Shown here piece by piece: positions 13,173 through 21,080 of a stretch of 22,004 bases of DNA (position 1 is its first letter; each line of letters starts with the position of its first letter). Source of the stretch: a virus. The position numbers and the translations under genes are program-made. Location: IMG/VR virus record IMGVR_UViG_3300045964_000062, positions 1-22,004 of that record; one strand, 5' to 3'. The notes beneath the pieces are model-generated. The model had not been told where the DNA came from. It did no database searches and saw only the letters and a program-made list of their open reading frames with translations.

Positions 13173-16100
13173 GCGAGCGGGATGGTGAGGGTAGGGGTCT
13201 GCCCAGGCAGCACCTCCACCTGGATGGCGTGGAAGGCGCCGCCGCTCGTGCATGGCTGGCCGAGGTTGTTGTGCGTCATAAAGACATCGGTGGTGCCGGT
13301 GTCCTCTGGCCGAATGATGGCGGTGCCTTTCATGAACTCGCACCCGGTCGACGGAGGCGGACCAGAGTCAGAGAAAACCAGGTACTCGCCGCCGCCTGTT
13401 GGGAAGGCAGGCGAGAAGTCCGGGCCGTCAGGATCGACGCACTTCGTGGCCTCGTCCGCATCGGAGGTCGTGCCATGGGTGGTGACGGCGGTGGTGGTGG
13501 TCTTGCGAAGAAGCACCTCCTGGTTCGTGCTCCACATATCGCGCCAGGATTCCGGGATGGCTTCGAGTGAATCAGGGTCTCGCAGGCTGAAGCGGACGGC
13601 GCCGAGGACCGTCCGCTCTCGTAGTTCCCAGGCCGATCCGAGGCAGACATCGGTCAGGCTGACCGTGTACTCGGCGGTAACGCCACCGCCGCACTCGGCC
13701 CAGGTGTCAGCAAAGGCCGGGGAGCGTGGACCGCCAGGCGTGTAGGACCCCCAGGCGTTAATGAGGTCGCCGCAACTGGCCGCGCTGCCGTCCCCGAAAA
13801 CAAGGCCGACGCCTACGAGGTGATCCTCGGTGGCGGTGTTGCATTCGAGGATGGACGGCAGCATCACGCGAACTCTTGTGAGGCGGTTGACCGCGTGGAC
13901 GAACTGATTGTAGACGGCTGCCAGGGCATCAGTGTTGGGCAGAGGCCCGTAGCCGTCTGGGTAATTCGGCAGGACAGCGATGCGGGAATTGCCGAAAGCC
14001 TGCTGGCACAAGTCCTGGAACTGATAATCGTAAAGGGTGGCAACCCCGGTGTCGCAGGCATCGGCAAGGGTGGTCTCGCCGTCCACGTAACCCTCGCACA
14101 TGGCGCGGAGGTAGAACTCCATCACCGGGAAAGCGTCGTGCGTGAAATGGGTGTCGGTGGGTTCCTGGGTATCGTTGGCGTCCTGGTAGGGGAATGGCAC
14201 CAGGCGGGTCCAGTGGAACACCGGGTAACAGGTTCCGAACGGCCTGGTGGGATCTTCCCAGATGCCTGCGTTGATGGCGCTGTTGCCAGCCGGTGCCACC
14301 TGGGCTCCACCTGGCCGCGTGCATTGATTGCCGCCGTCGTTGAACTGGTGCAGGTACTCCCGCAGCCCGTTCTCCATCGAGCGGTAGGGTTCGGCGCGGA
14401 GAGCCGAGATGTCCCAGAGCGCACGGGAACGCGGGATCGAGGCAGGGGCCTCCGCACAATGGTGCAGGCGGCCGGTCAAGGTGACCTTGAGTAGAGCCGA
14501 CGAACCGGTGCCTTCGATGTCCACCCTTTCAACCTCCACCGGGGGTTCATAGATGCGGCAGGAGCGGTAGAAATTCTTCCGGTACTCGACGCAGGTCGGG
14601 TCCGGCGGGTCGCCGCAGTCCAGCGTGTTGACGTTGAGGGCACCAGGGACACCCTGGACGATGGTGTAATTCCAGCCTGGCGGGGATTCCGGGACGTAAA
14701 CCGGGCCAGTGCCGTAGGCAATGTGGGAGAGCAGGGCGGCTTCCCGCAGGATTTCAGGACTGTCGAAGTGGCACCGATTGATAAGACTGTAGATGTCGGA
14801 GTAGGCCTCCGGCTTGAAAATGTCGCCGCTTGAGATGTCGTAGGGCCGGAGCTCCACGTCGAGAATCCACTCGTTGGTCATGCCTTGAGCGTCCGCAGCG
14901 TGTTTGATGTTCAGCAGTCCTTCGAGCGGACGCACCATGACGCCTTCACCGATGCCGAACTCGCGCTTGAACCAAAGGATCGACTTGCCGCTTTCCACCG
15001 CATAGTCGACGAACTCGTTGCGCCGGGAGATGGCGATTGCCTGGCTGAACCGGCGCACGGCGTCAAAGACCGCGTTGGAATTGATGACCGTTCCCTCTTC
15101 CGGCATCCCGGCAGTCGCCCGAGGGTTCACCACGCAGCCGGTTCTGAAATATTCCTGGCTTATCACCCTGGCCTGGTCCTCCTGGGTGCCGACTCCGTCC
15201 GGGAGGTTGGCCTGGTCCGCAGACCCGCAGCGAAGGACCGCGTAGAGGTCAGCCACCTCCGGCCTGCGGGCCTCCAGCTCGGTGAACTCCACTTCCACCT
15301 CGCCGTCAGGCAAGGGCTTGGTCAGGCGGACGGAAATCGCCAGGGGTTGTTCGATTGTCGAGAGCAGGCTGACCGGCAGGAGCGAAACATCGGCAGCGTG
15401 CCCAATGCCGTCCGGGGTCAGGTTGACCTCGACGAAATCAATCCCACCGACCTCGATCATGAACCCGACAGGAGCGGTGGCGCCGGTCACGGTGACGCGC
15501 CAGCCGTCCATGAGGAAGTTCGGGTGCCAGAATCGCAGGGTGGCCCCGTCCTGGTCCTCGAACCGCTGACCGATGGAGGTGGCTCCGGCATTGGTGAACA
15601 GGGGATAAATGGCATCCACGTCGCCGGGTGCGGATTCCACGCCATAGTTGGGTGAGAGCCGGTAGCTCTCGCTGAAAAACCGCTGGCAGTCGAAGGCTTC
15701 CTGGAGATGGTAACTGTCGCTTGCCCGCTGCCCGTCGCTGCCCCTGAACTCGCGTGCAAAGGTGTTGGTGGACCGGAGGAGGACTTTGGATTCAGGCTTG
15801 AAGAGGAGCGGCAGGGGTTCGCCTGGCAGTTTCATCCAGGAACCATAGGAAAGGCCGACCTTGGAAATGCCGGTTATCCCGATGTTGGCACGCCTGGCCA
15901 GTGCGAGCATCGGTGCCGCATAGCTGCCAAGCGAAGGATCGACGGCACCGCGCTGTTCGCGAGCAATATCCCAGCCGTTGAGCGGCGACATGCCCACGGT
16001 GCCGGTGGGGATGTCGTTGACGTGGGAGGCCTCGGAGAAAATCCCGGCCGAGGCGTTGCCGAAAACGAATGCGCCGATGGGATTCGTGACATTGATGCCT

Positions 16101-16375
16101 TCCGGCTCACCGGCTGGCGCGGCAGGCCAGGCATTCACCGGGTCAACGGTCTGGTAGTACCAGAAGAACTCCAACTCGCTGGCAAAGGTGAACTCGTCCG
16201 CCCGGTTTCGGATGCCTCGGAACAGGGACAGCATCATGAAATGGATGCGCCAGGTGCCATCCCCGAGGCCGCTCCTCAGACGGTCGTTGAAGGCTTTGGC
16301 CAGGTTGGCGAGCTGTCGGCTGGCGATGGCTTCGCCAGGACTGACCGGCAGGGCCCGAGTGAAGGCGATGGCCAT
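13169..16375 (-). CDS. Large cysteine-rich virion protein, 1068 aa
   Basis: Second largest gene here; the start ATG (16375-16373) lies 3 bp past the 73-aa gene stop, with a GGTGGGGATG leader. The N-terminal 200 residues are globular (SGLGDGTWRIHFMMLSLFRG). Later parts mix beta-rich segments (SVRLTKPLPDGEVEVEFTEL) and long loops. At least 18 cysteines lie between about residue 220 and the end, several in CxnC pairs such as LDCGDPPDPTC and TGCEFM. That is unusual for a phage tail protein, since most avoid cysteine. Its position after tape measure and distal-tail genes and before fibre genes fits a tail-tip, baseplate or central-fibre hub protein. I recognise no family and no lytic active site. 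Confidence 0.8.
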   Translation of the reverse strand: MAIAFTRALPVSPGEAIASRQLANLAKAFNDRLRSGLGDGTWRIHFMMLSLFRGIRNRADEFTFASELEFFWYYQTVDPVNAWPAAPAGEPEGINVTNPIGAFVFGNASAGIFSEASHVNDIPTGTVGMSPLNGWDIAREQRGAVDPSLGSYAAPMLALARRANIGITGISKVGLSYGSWMKLPGEPLPLLFKPESKVLLRSTNTFAREFRGSDGQRASDSYHLQEAFDCQRFFSESYRLSPNYGVESAPGDVDAIYPLFTNAGATSIGQRFEDQDGATLRFWHPNFLMDGWRVTVTGATAPVGFMIEVGGIDFVEVNLTPDGIGHAADVSLLPVSLLSTIEQPLAISVRLTKPLPDGEVEVEFTELEARRPEVADLYAVLRCGSADQANLPDGVGTQEDQARVISQEYFRTGCVVNPRATAGMPEEGTVINSNAVFDAVRRFSQAIAISRRNEFVDYAVESGKSILWFKREFGIGEGVMVRPLEGLLNIKHAADAQGMTNEWILDVELRPYDISSGDIFKPEAYSDIYSLINRCHFDSPEILREAALLSHIAYGTGPVYVPESPPGWNYTIVQGVPGALNVNTLDCGDPPDPTCVEYRKNFYRSCRIYEPPVEVERVDIEGTGSSALLKVTLTGRLHHCAEAPASIPRSRALWDISALRAEPYRSMENGLREYLHQFNDGGNQCTRPGGAQVAPAGNSAINAGIWEDPTRPFGTCYPVFHWTRLVPFPYQDANDTQEPTDTHFTHDAFPVMEFYLRAMCEGYVDGETTLADACDTGVATLYDYQFQDLCQQAFGNSRIAVLPNYPDGYGPLPNTDALAAVYNQFVHAVNRLTRVRVMLPSILECNTATEDHLVGVGLVFGDGSAASCGDLINAWGSYTPGGPRSPAFADTWAECGGGVTAEYTVSLTDVCLGSAWELRERTVLGAVRFSLRDPDSLEAIPESWRDMWSTNQEVLLRKTTTTAVTTHGTTSDADEATKCVDPDGPDFSPAFPTGGGEYLVFSDSGPPPSTGCEFMKGTAIIRPEDTGTTDVFMTHNNLGQPCTSGGAFHAIQVEVLPGQTPTLTIPLA

Positions 16376-16378
16376 GGT

Positions 16379-16600
16379 TCATCCCCACCTTGGAACGGAT
16401 GGCTCCCCGCCCTGGATTTCAAGTCCTCCCTCTCCGCCTTCGGCATCATAAGCCGTCCCGAGCGACGTTCGCGTATGACGAACCGTCACGCTCCGTACTG
16501 GCGCGAGCGACAGAACAAATTCAAGCAGTCGATTGAGCCAGGCATAGAGCGCACCCCATGGCCCGAAACCTTCCGGCAGCCTTTTGGGCGGGTCGATCAT
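16379..16600 (-). CDS. Small tail-module protein, 73 aa
   Basis: The start ATG (16600-16598) overlaps the stop of the 301-aa gene as ATGA. The N-terminal half is Pro/Gly/Trp-rich and then helical (LPEGFGPWGALYAWLNRLLE). The middle is a strand-like stretch (VLSLAPVRSVTVRHTRTSLG), and the C-terminus is Gly/Glu-rich and disordered. Short proteins with an amphipathic helix followed by a T/S-rich strand lie between large tail genes in other phages I recall. The function is unknown; a tail-tip connector is plausible from position. Confidence 0.65.
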   Translation of the reverse strand: MIDPPKRLPEGFGPWGALYAWLNRLLEFVLSLAPVRSVTVRHTRTSLGTAYDAEGGEGGLEIQGGEPSVPRWG

Positions 16601-17502
16601 GGGGGTGGCGGCACCTCAAATTTGAACGTGTAGACTCGCAACGGTGCGAAAACCCACTCCAGCCGTTCCTGAACCCTGATGGCGGTGCCGGAGGTCTCAA
16701 GGCTCTGCGCGGTCAGCGTCCATCCCCACTTGGTCAGCTTGGGAGGATCAGGAAGGGACGATAACGCAGGCAGGAGTGCCGTGATATGGCCTGGCACATT
16801 GAACGTTGTATAGAAAAAGTCGGGTTCCCACGCGACGTTGACTCCAGTCGCCTTGTAACGCAGGGCATGCTTCCAGCCCATGATGCGACGACGGGTGAGC
16901 GTGATCCGGGCCACGTTCACCTTGTCCGAACCCTTGATGACGGTTTGATCGTAAAAGTCCTTTAGGAATGCGAGTTCCGTAGCATCAGTGATCGGGTCGT
17001 TATTACGATATAGAGGCTTGAAGTTCTCTTTAGGTGTCGGCCCTGGCCTGGTTTCGTCCACCGTCCCGTCGGTCTTGTAGTATTTCTTTTTATTGTCCTC
17101 GCATGTGGCTTTGTACGTGGAGATGACGGCGTCCGCCGCGTCCAGGTTGTCGATGTCCGGTTCCGGGATGTTGTTCTCCTTGATGTAGACGCGCAGGTAA
17201 TCGTCGCCCCAGACGGGTGCCTGGGCATAGGAGGTGGCAATCTGCCAGTCGTCCACGGGCGGCTTGTCCCCGGTGGAACCGTCCGGGTTCCGATCCGGCT
17301 CCATGATGGTGGTCTCCAGCTCGAACACGCCTTCGCGCTGAACCCAGCGGGTGGCGTACCCAAGGGCAGCGTCGGCCTGCTGCTGAGTCCTGAGCTGCTC
17401 CTCGGTGCCACGGTAGGTCTTGACCGTCACGAACCCGTTCTCGTTTGAGAAATCCTCGCGGGTCTCGACGTGGACCTTCTGATCGCCTGTGTAGATGCTC
17501 AC
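16597..17502 (-). CDS. Tail protein, 301 aa (distal tail/minor tail candidate)
   Basis: The start ATG (17502) overlaps the stop of the tape-measure-like gene as ATGA. The protein mixes charged, Tyr/Trp-rich beta-type segments: VETREDFSNENGFVTVKTYR, VWGDDYLRVYIKE, GVNVAWEPDFFYTTFNVPG and a C-terminal VYTFKFEVPPPP. Directly after the tape measure, tailed phages with flexible tails usually encode the distal tail protein, then the tail-tip/baseplate hub. This gene is therefore a candidate for that role, although the sequence itself is not diagnostic. Residues about 120-185 are Lys/Asn-rich with lower G+C than the flanks, possibly a lineage-specific insertion. No catalytic motif is recognised. Confidence 0.7.
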   Translation of the reverse strand: MSIYTGDQKVHVETREDFSNENGFVTVKTYRGTEEQLRTQQQADAALGYATRWVQREGVFELETTIMEPDRNPDGSTGDKPPVDDWQIATSYAQAPVWGDDYLRVYIKENNIPEPDIDNLDAADAVISTYKATCEDNKKKYYKTDGTVDETRPGPTPKENFKPLYRNNDPITDATELAFLKDFYDQTVIKGSDKVNVARITLTRRRIMGWKHALRYKATGVNVAWEPDFFYTTFNVPGHITALLPALSSLPDPPKLTKWGWTLTAQSLETSGTAIRVQERLEWVFAPLRVYTFKFEVPPPP

Positions 17503-18401
17503 CGTGTGATGGGCCCTGGAGGACCGGACGAAGTGGTGGCGGTGTTGCGCTCGACCGCCTTGAGGGTGACCAGCATGTCATCCTGCCACTGTTGCTGGGC
17601 CTGGTTCATGCCGAATCGGTTGTAGAGAATGCCCACCTGCGCCAGGGCATCGGCCGACATGCCGAAGCCTTCGCCCTTGACGGTCCTGGCGGCTTTCTTT
17701 CTCTCCTCTTCCTCGCGGGCCTTCTTCTTCTTTTCCAGGATCAGCGCGTTGCCGGTCATCACGCGCTGATTGGCCAGGGCTGTGTCACCGGCCGTGTCAG
17801 CGCTGGCGATCTGGTCAGTGAATGATTCATAGGCCTGGCTGAAACTGCCGGTGCTGACCAACGTTTTGAGCCCACTGACCACGCCGGCGCCGGCCCCGAC
17901 GACATTGGAAAGGACGCCGGCACCGAGGCCGACCAGGTTCGTGAAGGATTGCAGGCCGGTGGCGATGGCTTTCGACCAGGCGAGATTGAATCCGGTGGCC
18001 CGTTCGCTCGCACCCACCAGGCCCTTGTTGGCCTCGGCCATCTCCTTGCGGAGCCGGGCGGCGTCGTCCCCGCCGCGCTTGAGTGCGTCAGCCAGGGTTT
18101 CCGCTGCCACCCCGGTAGCGTCGGCCACCGCCTTGAGGGCGTCAAAATCCTCCACGTCGATCCCGAGCTTTGCCGCACCGCGGGCCCGGTCCACCGCCTG
18201 TTCCATCGCCTTATAAAACGCGGTCCCGACGGCCGCGGCGGCGGTGAAGACCACGCCGGCCAGGGAGTCTTTCCAGGTCAAACCGAAACGTTTGCCGACC
18301 TTTTTGCCGGCCTCCTCCATGTGCGCCCCGGCCCGCTCCAGGTCCTGCCGGAGCGGTTTGGTGTCCCCACCGATCTTGAAGATGAGATCCCAGATGGGCA
18401 T
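17499..18401 (-). CDS. Tape measure-like tail protein, 300 aa (short)
   Basis: Residues 20-45 form a charged helix (EEAGKKVGKRFGLTWK). Residues 48-62 are hydrophobic (AGVVFTAAAAVGTAFY). Residues 75-110 carry a motif typical of tape measures, AKLGIDVEDFDALKAVADA followed by TGVAAETLADALKR. Residues 149-182 are small-residue hydrophobic (LVGLGAGVLSNVVGAGAGVV), and 222-240 form a Lys/Glu coiled-coil stretch (LEKKKKAREEEERKKAAR). The C-terminus carries KAVERNT, common at tape-measure ends. The function is to set tail length and to enter the host envelope during ejection. At about 0.15 nm per residue the tail would be near 45 nm, short for a siphovirus. The start ATG has GAGGGGG upstream, and its place behind a probable assembly chaperone supports the call. 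Confidence 0.8.
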   Translation of the reverse strand: MPIWDLIFKIGGDTKPLRQDLERAGAHMEEAGKKVGKRFGLTWKDSLAGVVFTAAAAVGTAFYKAMEQAVDRARGAAKLGIDVEDFDALKAVADATGVAAETLADALKRGGDDAARLRKEMAEANKGLVGASERATGFNLAWSKAIATGLQSFTNLVGLGAGVLSNVVGAGAGVVSGLKTLVSTGSFSQAYESFTDQIASADTAGDTALANQRVMTGNALILEKKKKAREEEERKKAARTVKGEGFGMSADALAQVGILYNRFGMNQAQQQWQDDMLVTLKAVERNTATTSSGPPGPITR

Positions 18402-18404
18402 GGA

Positions 18405-18974
18405 TCATCCCCCTCTGGCGTCTTCAGCTTGGCAATAGTCGTCGAAAGAGGTCTCGCCCTCGTTGAGCACGCGGAAGTTTCCGCTCGCCTCCTCCTGGGC
18501 GGCCCAGAGCCAGTAGACCTCACCGAAGAGGGCGTCCATCCCGCCGTGGGGCGCAGCGAAGGCCCGCAGCCGGGCCAGGACGGGCGAGCCCAGGGGACGA
18601 CCGGGACCGGAGCCAGTCTTTTCGACGATGGGCCGCACCCTGGGCCCGCTCGTGTGCCAGAGCAGGAAGTCACTGAAGGCACCACCCTTTTCCGCCAGGT
18701 CGACTCTTGCCAGGCGCCCCTGGATGGCGAGCCGGCAGGCAAACCAATAGGGCGCATTGGATTCGAGGCGAACCTTCCGCCAGGGACGCGAGCAGATGTA
18801 GAGACCGGCCGCAAAGAGCTGGTCGTCCATGTGGTAGGGCTCGAACGGCCGCCAGTTGGTGGCGGCACACAGAAGATGGGCGTGCCCGAGGGTGAGCGGG
18901 TGAAGAAGGACACCCATCACGCGCCACTCTGGGGGGAACACGCGGGCGCAGTAGCTGGCGGTGGCATCGGTCAC
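18405..18974 (-). CDS. Probable tail assembly chaperone, 189 aa
   Basis: I use the GTG at 18974-18972, which overlaps the previous stop as GTGA; the open frame to 19079 runs into shadow. The N-terminal half reads like the tail-assembly-chaperone/tail-component proteins often placed between tail tube and tape measure: VMGVLLHPLTLGHAHLLCAA, then DQLFAAGLYICSRPWRKV. The rest is helical and includes DLAEKGGAFSDFLLWHTSG and a C-terminal EEASGNFRVLNEGETSFDDY. There is no clear frameshift signal to make the second chaperone isoform. Function rests on gene order plus a loose motif match; a structural role is possible. Confidence 0.6.
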   Translation of the reverse strand: MTDATASYCARVFPPEWRVMGVLLHPLTLGHAHLLCAATNWRPFEPYHMDDQLFAAGLYICSRPWRKVRLESNAPYWFACRLAIQGRLARVDLAEKGGAFSDFLLWHTSGPRVRPIVEKTGSGPGRPLGSPVLARLRAFAAPHGGMDALFGEVYWLWAAQEEASGNFRVLNEGETSFDDYCQAEDARGG

Positions 18975-19426
18975 GGGGGCGTGAGCGCGGCATTTCCGGG
19001 ATACCGGCGGAGGGCAAGCGTGACATCCGCGGCCCCGGCTGCGTTCAGGGTGACCGTGGTGTCGCCTACCAGAATCCATTTCCCGTTGATGGCTTCGGTG
19101 AGTCCGGCGCCAATCGTTTCCGCGATGGCGTGGAAGCCGGATAGTTCCACCGTGGACCCCTTCTTGAACAAGAACTCGTGAGGCGGCGTGGACGGGCCGG
19201 AGGCGGTGGTCCTGGCTGGGCGGAAGGTGATCGACAGTTCGTAGTGGTCATCGTCCCACTGGAGCGCACCCGTGCGGCCGTCGGCGCCGATGTGCTCCGT
19301 CAGCCGGGAGACGTGCTGGAGCGGGACGCTGTCGGCAAAGCAGGTGCCGTAGCCTCCGACAGTGACGATCTGATTGCTGCCGGGCGTCAGGCCGGTCAGA
19401 AGGACGTGGCCGAGAAAGGTGCTCAT
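18971..19426 (-). CDS. Tail protein, 151 aa (tail-tube candidate)
   Basis: Beta-rich small protein: LGHVLLTGLTPGSNQIVTVG, then WDDDHYELSITFRPARTT, then GKWILVGDTTVTLNAAG. It is encoded between the gp10-like head-tail protein and the probable tail chaperone, where the tail-tube or tail-terminator gene usually sits. It lacks the family's usual Ig-like tail and is shorter than a typical tube protein, so a tail terminator or tail-completion role fits as well. Its stop is coupled to the next gene by GTGA. The start ATG is 6 bp after the previous stop and has no obvious ribosome site, suggesting reinitiation. Confidence 0.65.
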   Translation of the reverse strand: MSTFLGHVLLTGLTPGSNQIVTVGGYGTCFADSVPLQHVSRLTEHIGADGRTGALQWDDDHYELSITFRPARTTASGPSTPPHEFLFKKGSTVELSGFHAIAETIGAGLTEAINGKWILVGDTTVTLNAAGAADVTLALRRYPGNAALTPP

Positions 19427-19432
19427 AGGCGT

Positions 19433-20176
19433 TCAGACGTTGGATTCCAGGAATGACTTGTTGGTGGCGCGCCGGATTTTGGCTTCAAGCGTTTTCTTCC
19501 GCAGTCCCAGGGTGAACCGGACAATCTTGAGATCCTTTTCGTAGCGCTGGGCGAACTTCACTGCGTTGCCGCATTCGGCCACTGGGGTTTCCGTGGCATG
19601 GGTGCGGTCCTCGACCAGCCCAGCTCCGCTGTGGCGCGAGACCCAGCCTTCGAGCTTGGCGCCGAAGCGCTCGGCGGCCTTGCGCCAGCCGCTGCGGGCG
19701 TAGCCCACCATCCCGCGGACCTTCTCGGCGTACTGTTCGACCGCCTCGGCCATGGTGACCGCCCTCCACTGGGCTCCCTGGCGCACCCGGCCGCGGGAGT
19801 CGCGGGCCTGCTGGTGGGTCGCAGGGTCCGGTTGGTCGATGGCGCCGATGAAGCGCTTGGAACGCCTTAAGATCCTGGCGATGACCTTCACGTCGCCTTC
19901 GTCGACGGCCTTCTTGAAGTGAGTGTTCTCCGTGTAGAGGTACATCTTCTTCAAGTTGGGAAACACCTTGGCGATGTCCTTGGTAACCGCGCGCTCGCCA
20001 TCCCGCTTGCCACCTGGCCGGGCTCCCGGCTTGAGCGGAGGGGTTCTGCGAATGCATTCGAGGATCGCCAGGCGCGCCTCGTCGCGGACGACGGCGCCGA
20101 GATTCTGGCGCTGCAAGGCCGCGAACTGGCGGACCTTCTTCTGATAACCGACGTCGTCGAAATCGAAGGTGATCAT
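19433..20176 (-). CDS. HK97 gp10-like head-tail/tail-completion protein, 247 aa
   Basis: The N-terminal part shows the HK97 gp10-type helix-loop layout: FDFDDVGYQKKVRQFAALQR, then VVRDEARLAILECIRRTPP. A Lys-rich loop follows (RPGGKRDGERAVTKDIAKVF). Residues about 140-185 form a long amphipathic helix (TMAEAVEQYAEKVRGMVGY and GWRKAAERFGAKLEGW), typical of this tail-completion family. The C-terminal 60 residues are basic. It probably closes the top of the tail or links it to the connector. The start ATG at 20176 lies 44 bp after the stop of the 50-aa gene, but an in-frame extension past that stop would overlap it as ATGA. Confidence 0.75.
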   Translation of the reverse strand: MITFDFDDVGYQKKVRQFAALQRQNLGAVVRDEARLAILECIRRTPPLKPGARPGGKRDGERAVTKDIAKVFPNLKKMYLYTENTHFKKAVDEGDVKVIARILRRSKRFIGAIDQPDPATHQQARDSRGRVRQGAQWRAVTMAEAVEQYAEKVRGMVGYARSGWRKAAERFGAKLEGWVSRHSGAGLVEDRTHATETPVAECGNAVKFAQRYEKDLKIVRFTLGLRKKTLEAKIRRATNKSFLESNV

Positions 20177-20220
20177 GGGTCTTCTTCGCGCATTTGTTTG
20201 CCCGCCAGATGGTGCAAAAG

Positions 20221-20373
20221 TTACGCCAGGTGCCGTGCATCGGATGGCGTCATTTCGACGCCGGAAATGCGCCGGCTGAACTCAAGCGTGACGGTCGTGC
20301 CCTTGAGACGAACGCTCACGTCGACAATGCCTGCGTTGTCGTCGAAGAGAGTCAGGGGCGGGGTCGCGGTCAT
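20221..20373 (-). CDS. Small protein, 50 aa; possibly truncated by an in-frame TAA
   Basis: The start ATG (20373-20371) overlaps the LamG stop as ATGA. The protein reads MTATPPLTLFDDNAGIVDVS, then a beta segment (VRLKGTTVTLEFSRRISGVE) and MTPSDARHLA, ending at TAA 20223-20221. Reading past the TAA in the same frame gives LLHHLAGKQMREEDP and then a TGA that overlaps the next ATG as ATGA, the coupling used everywhere else in the block. The join DARHLA-x-LLHHLAGKQ looks like one continuous helix. The TAA may therefore be a premature stop in a 66-aa gene. Short and unrecognised; function unknown. Confidence 0.6.
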   Translation of the reverse strand: MTATPPLTLFDDNAGIVDVSVRLKGTTVTLEFSRRISGVEMTPSDARHLA

Positions 20374-21080
20374 GGGCGGTAAATCCCCGGGCCGGACGGA
20401 CCTTTTGCCGGCCCGTTGCTCATGGTAATTGCGACACCCACCAAGTTAGGCTCAAAAACGGATTCCCCGTACAAAGGCGCGTAGAAGGTCGGCGGGGTTG
20501 AAGAGACCATTCGAGGGTCCGCCCCAGCACCAAGGGCGGCCACTTGAGCAGCGGTAAGTGCAATGTTCCACACAGCAGCATCCACCATTTCGGCTGTGGC
20601 AAAGAGCCCAAGCGATCCGACCGATCCACGAGCGCCTAGATAGGTGACATCAATCCCCGGCGTAGGTTCCATTGGAGCCGGGTCATTGCTGGAAGTTGCC
20701 AGCGCTCCGTCCACGTACAGGCTTCGCAGAGTGGGAGACGCCCACACGCTACATATGTGGTGCCACGTATTTGATGGATACGGGCTTGGACTTTGAAGAG
20801 TCCAGCCGGGGAATCCATTTGTCGGAATGACATCACAACGGAAGTATCCGGCCTGTTGCAAGTATATGGCAAAGCGCGCCGTGTGTGTGGATTTCTGGAC
20901 ACATAACAATATGCCACTGTTATTGGTGCTATTAGCGCGTGCCCAAATGGACATGGTCACCGGATAACCCGTTACAGCCGGTAATTGCAATGCTCCATAC
21001 TGTGATGAACCGTTAAACTCTCGCGTCCCGAACACGGCGCACGCGATAGACAATGGAATCAGGAAAAGGAATCGTTTCAT
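20370..21080 (-). CDS. LamG-domain protein with signal peptide, 236 aa
   Basis: The start ATG (21080-21078) overlaps the fibre stop as ATGA. Residues 1-15 (MKRFLFLIPLSIACA) form a signal peptide with a likely cleavage after ACA; a lipoprotein at C14 is less likely because the -3 residue is Ser. Residues about 20-200 form a LamG/concanavalin-like jelly roll (REFNGSSQYG, YPVTMSIWARAN, WHHICSVW, LRSLYVDG). The C-terminal part carries AVWNIALTAAQVAALGAGADP, the standard end of such domains. Base composition is markedly lower in G+C than its neighbours (43% for 20881-20940 against 70% at 19681-19740), a sign of recent acquisition. A secreted glycan-binding protein within a tail block is odd. It may be a surface-exposed host-modifying factor or a virion decoration. 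Confidence 0.75.
   Translation of the reverse strand: MKRFLFLIPLSIACAVFGTREFNGSSQYGALQLPAVTGYPVTMSIWARANSTNNSGILLCVQKSTHTARFAIYLQQAGYFRCDVIPTNGFPGWTLQSPSPYPSNTWHHICSVWASPTLRSLYVDGALATSSNDPAPMEPTPGIDVTYLGARGSVGSLGLFATAEMVDAAVWNIALTAAQVAALGAGADPRMVSSTPPTFYAPLYGESVFEPNLVGVAITMSNGPAKGPSGPGIYRP

Noticed and set aside
15707-16633. 308-aa plus-strand frame
   Set aside because: Antisense of the cysteine-rich virion protein; the reverse strand has a consistent coupled reading with defined neighbours.
17949-19181. 410-aa plus-strand frame
   Set aside because: Opposite strand to the tape measure, chaperone and tail genes, with Gly/Pro/Arg/Val-rich composition typical of antisense frames in high-G+C DNA.
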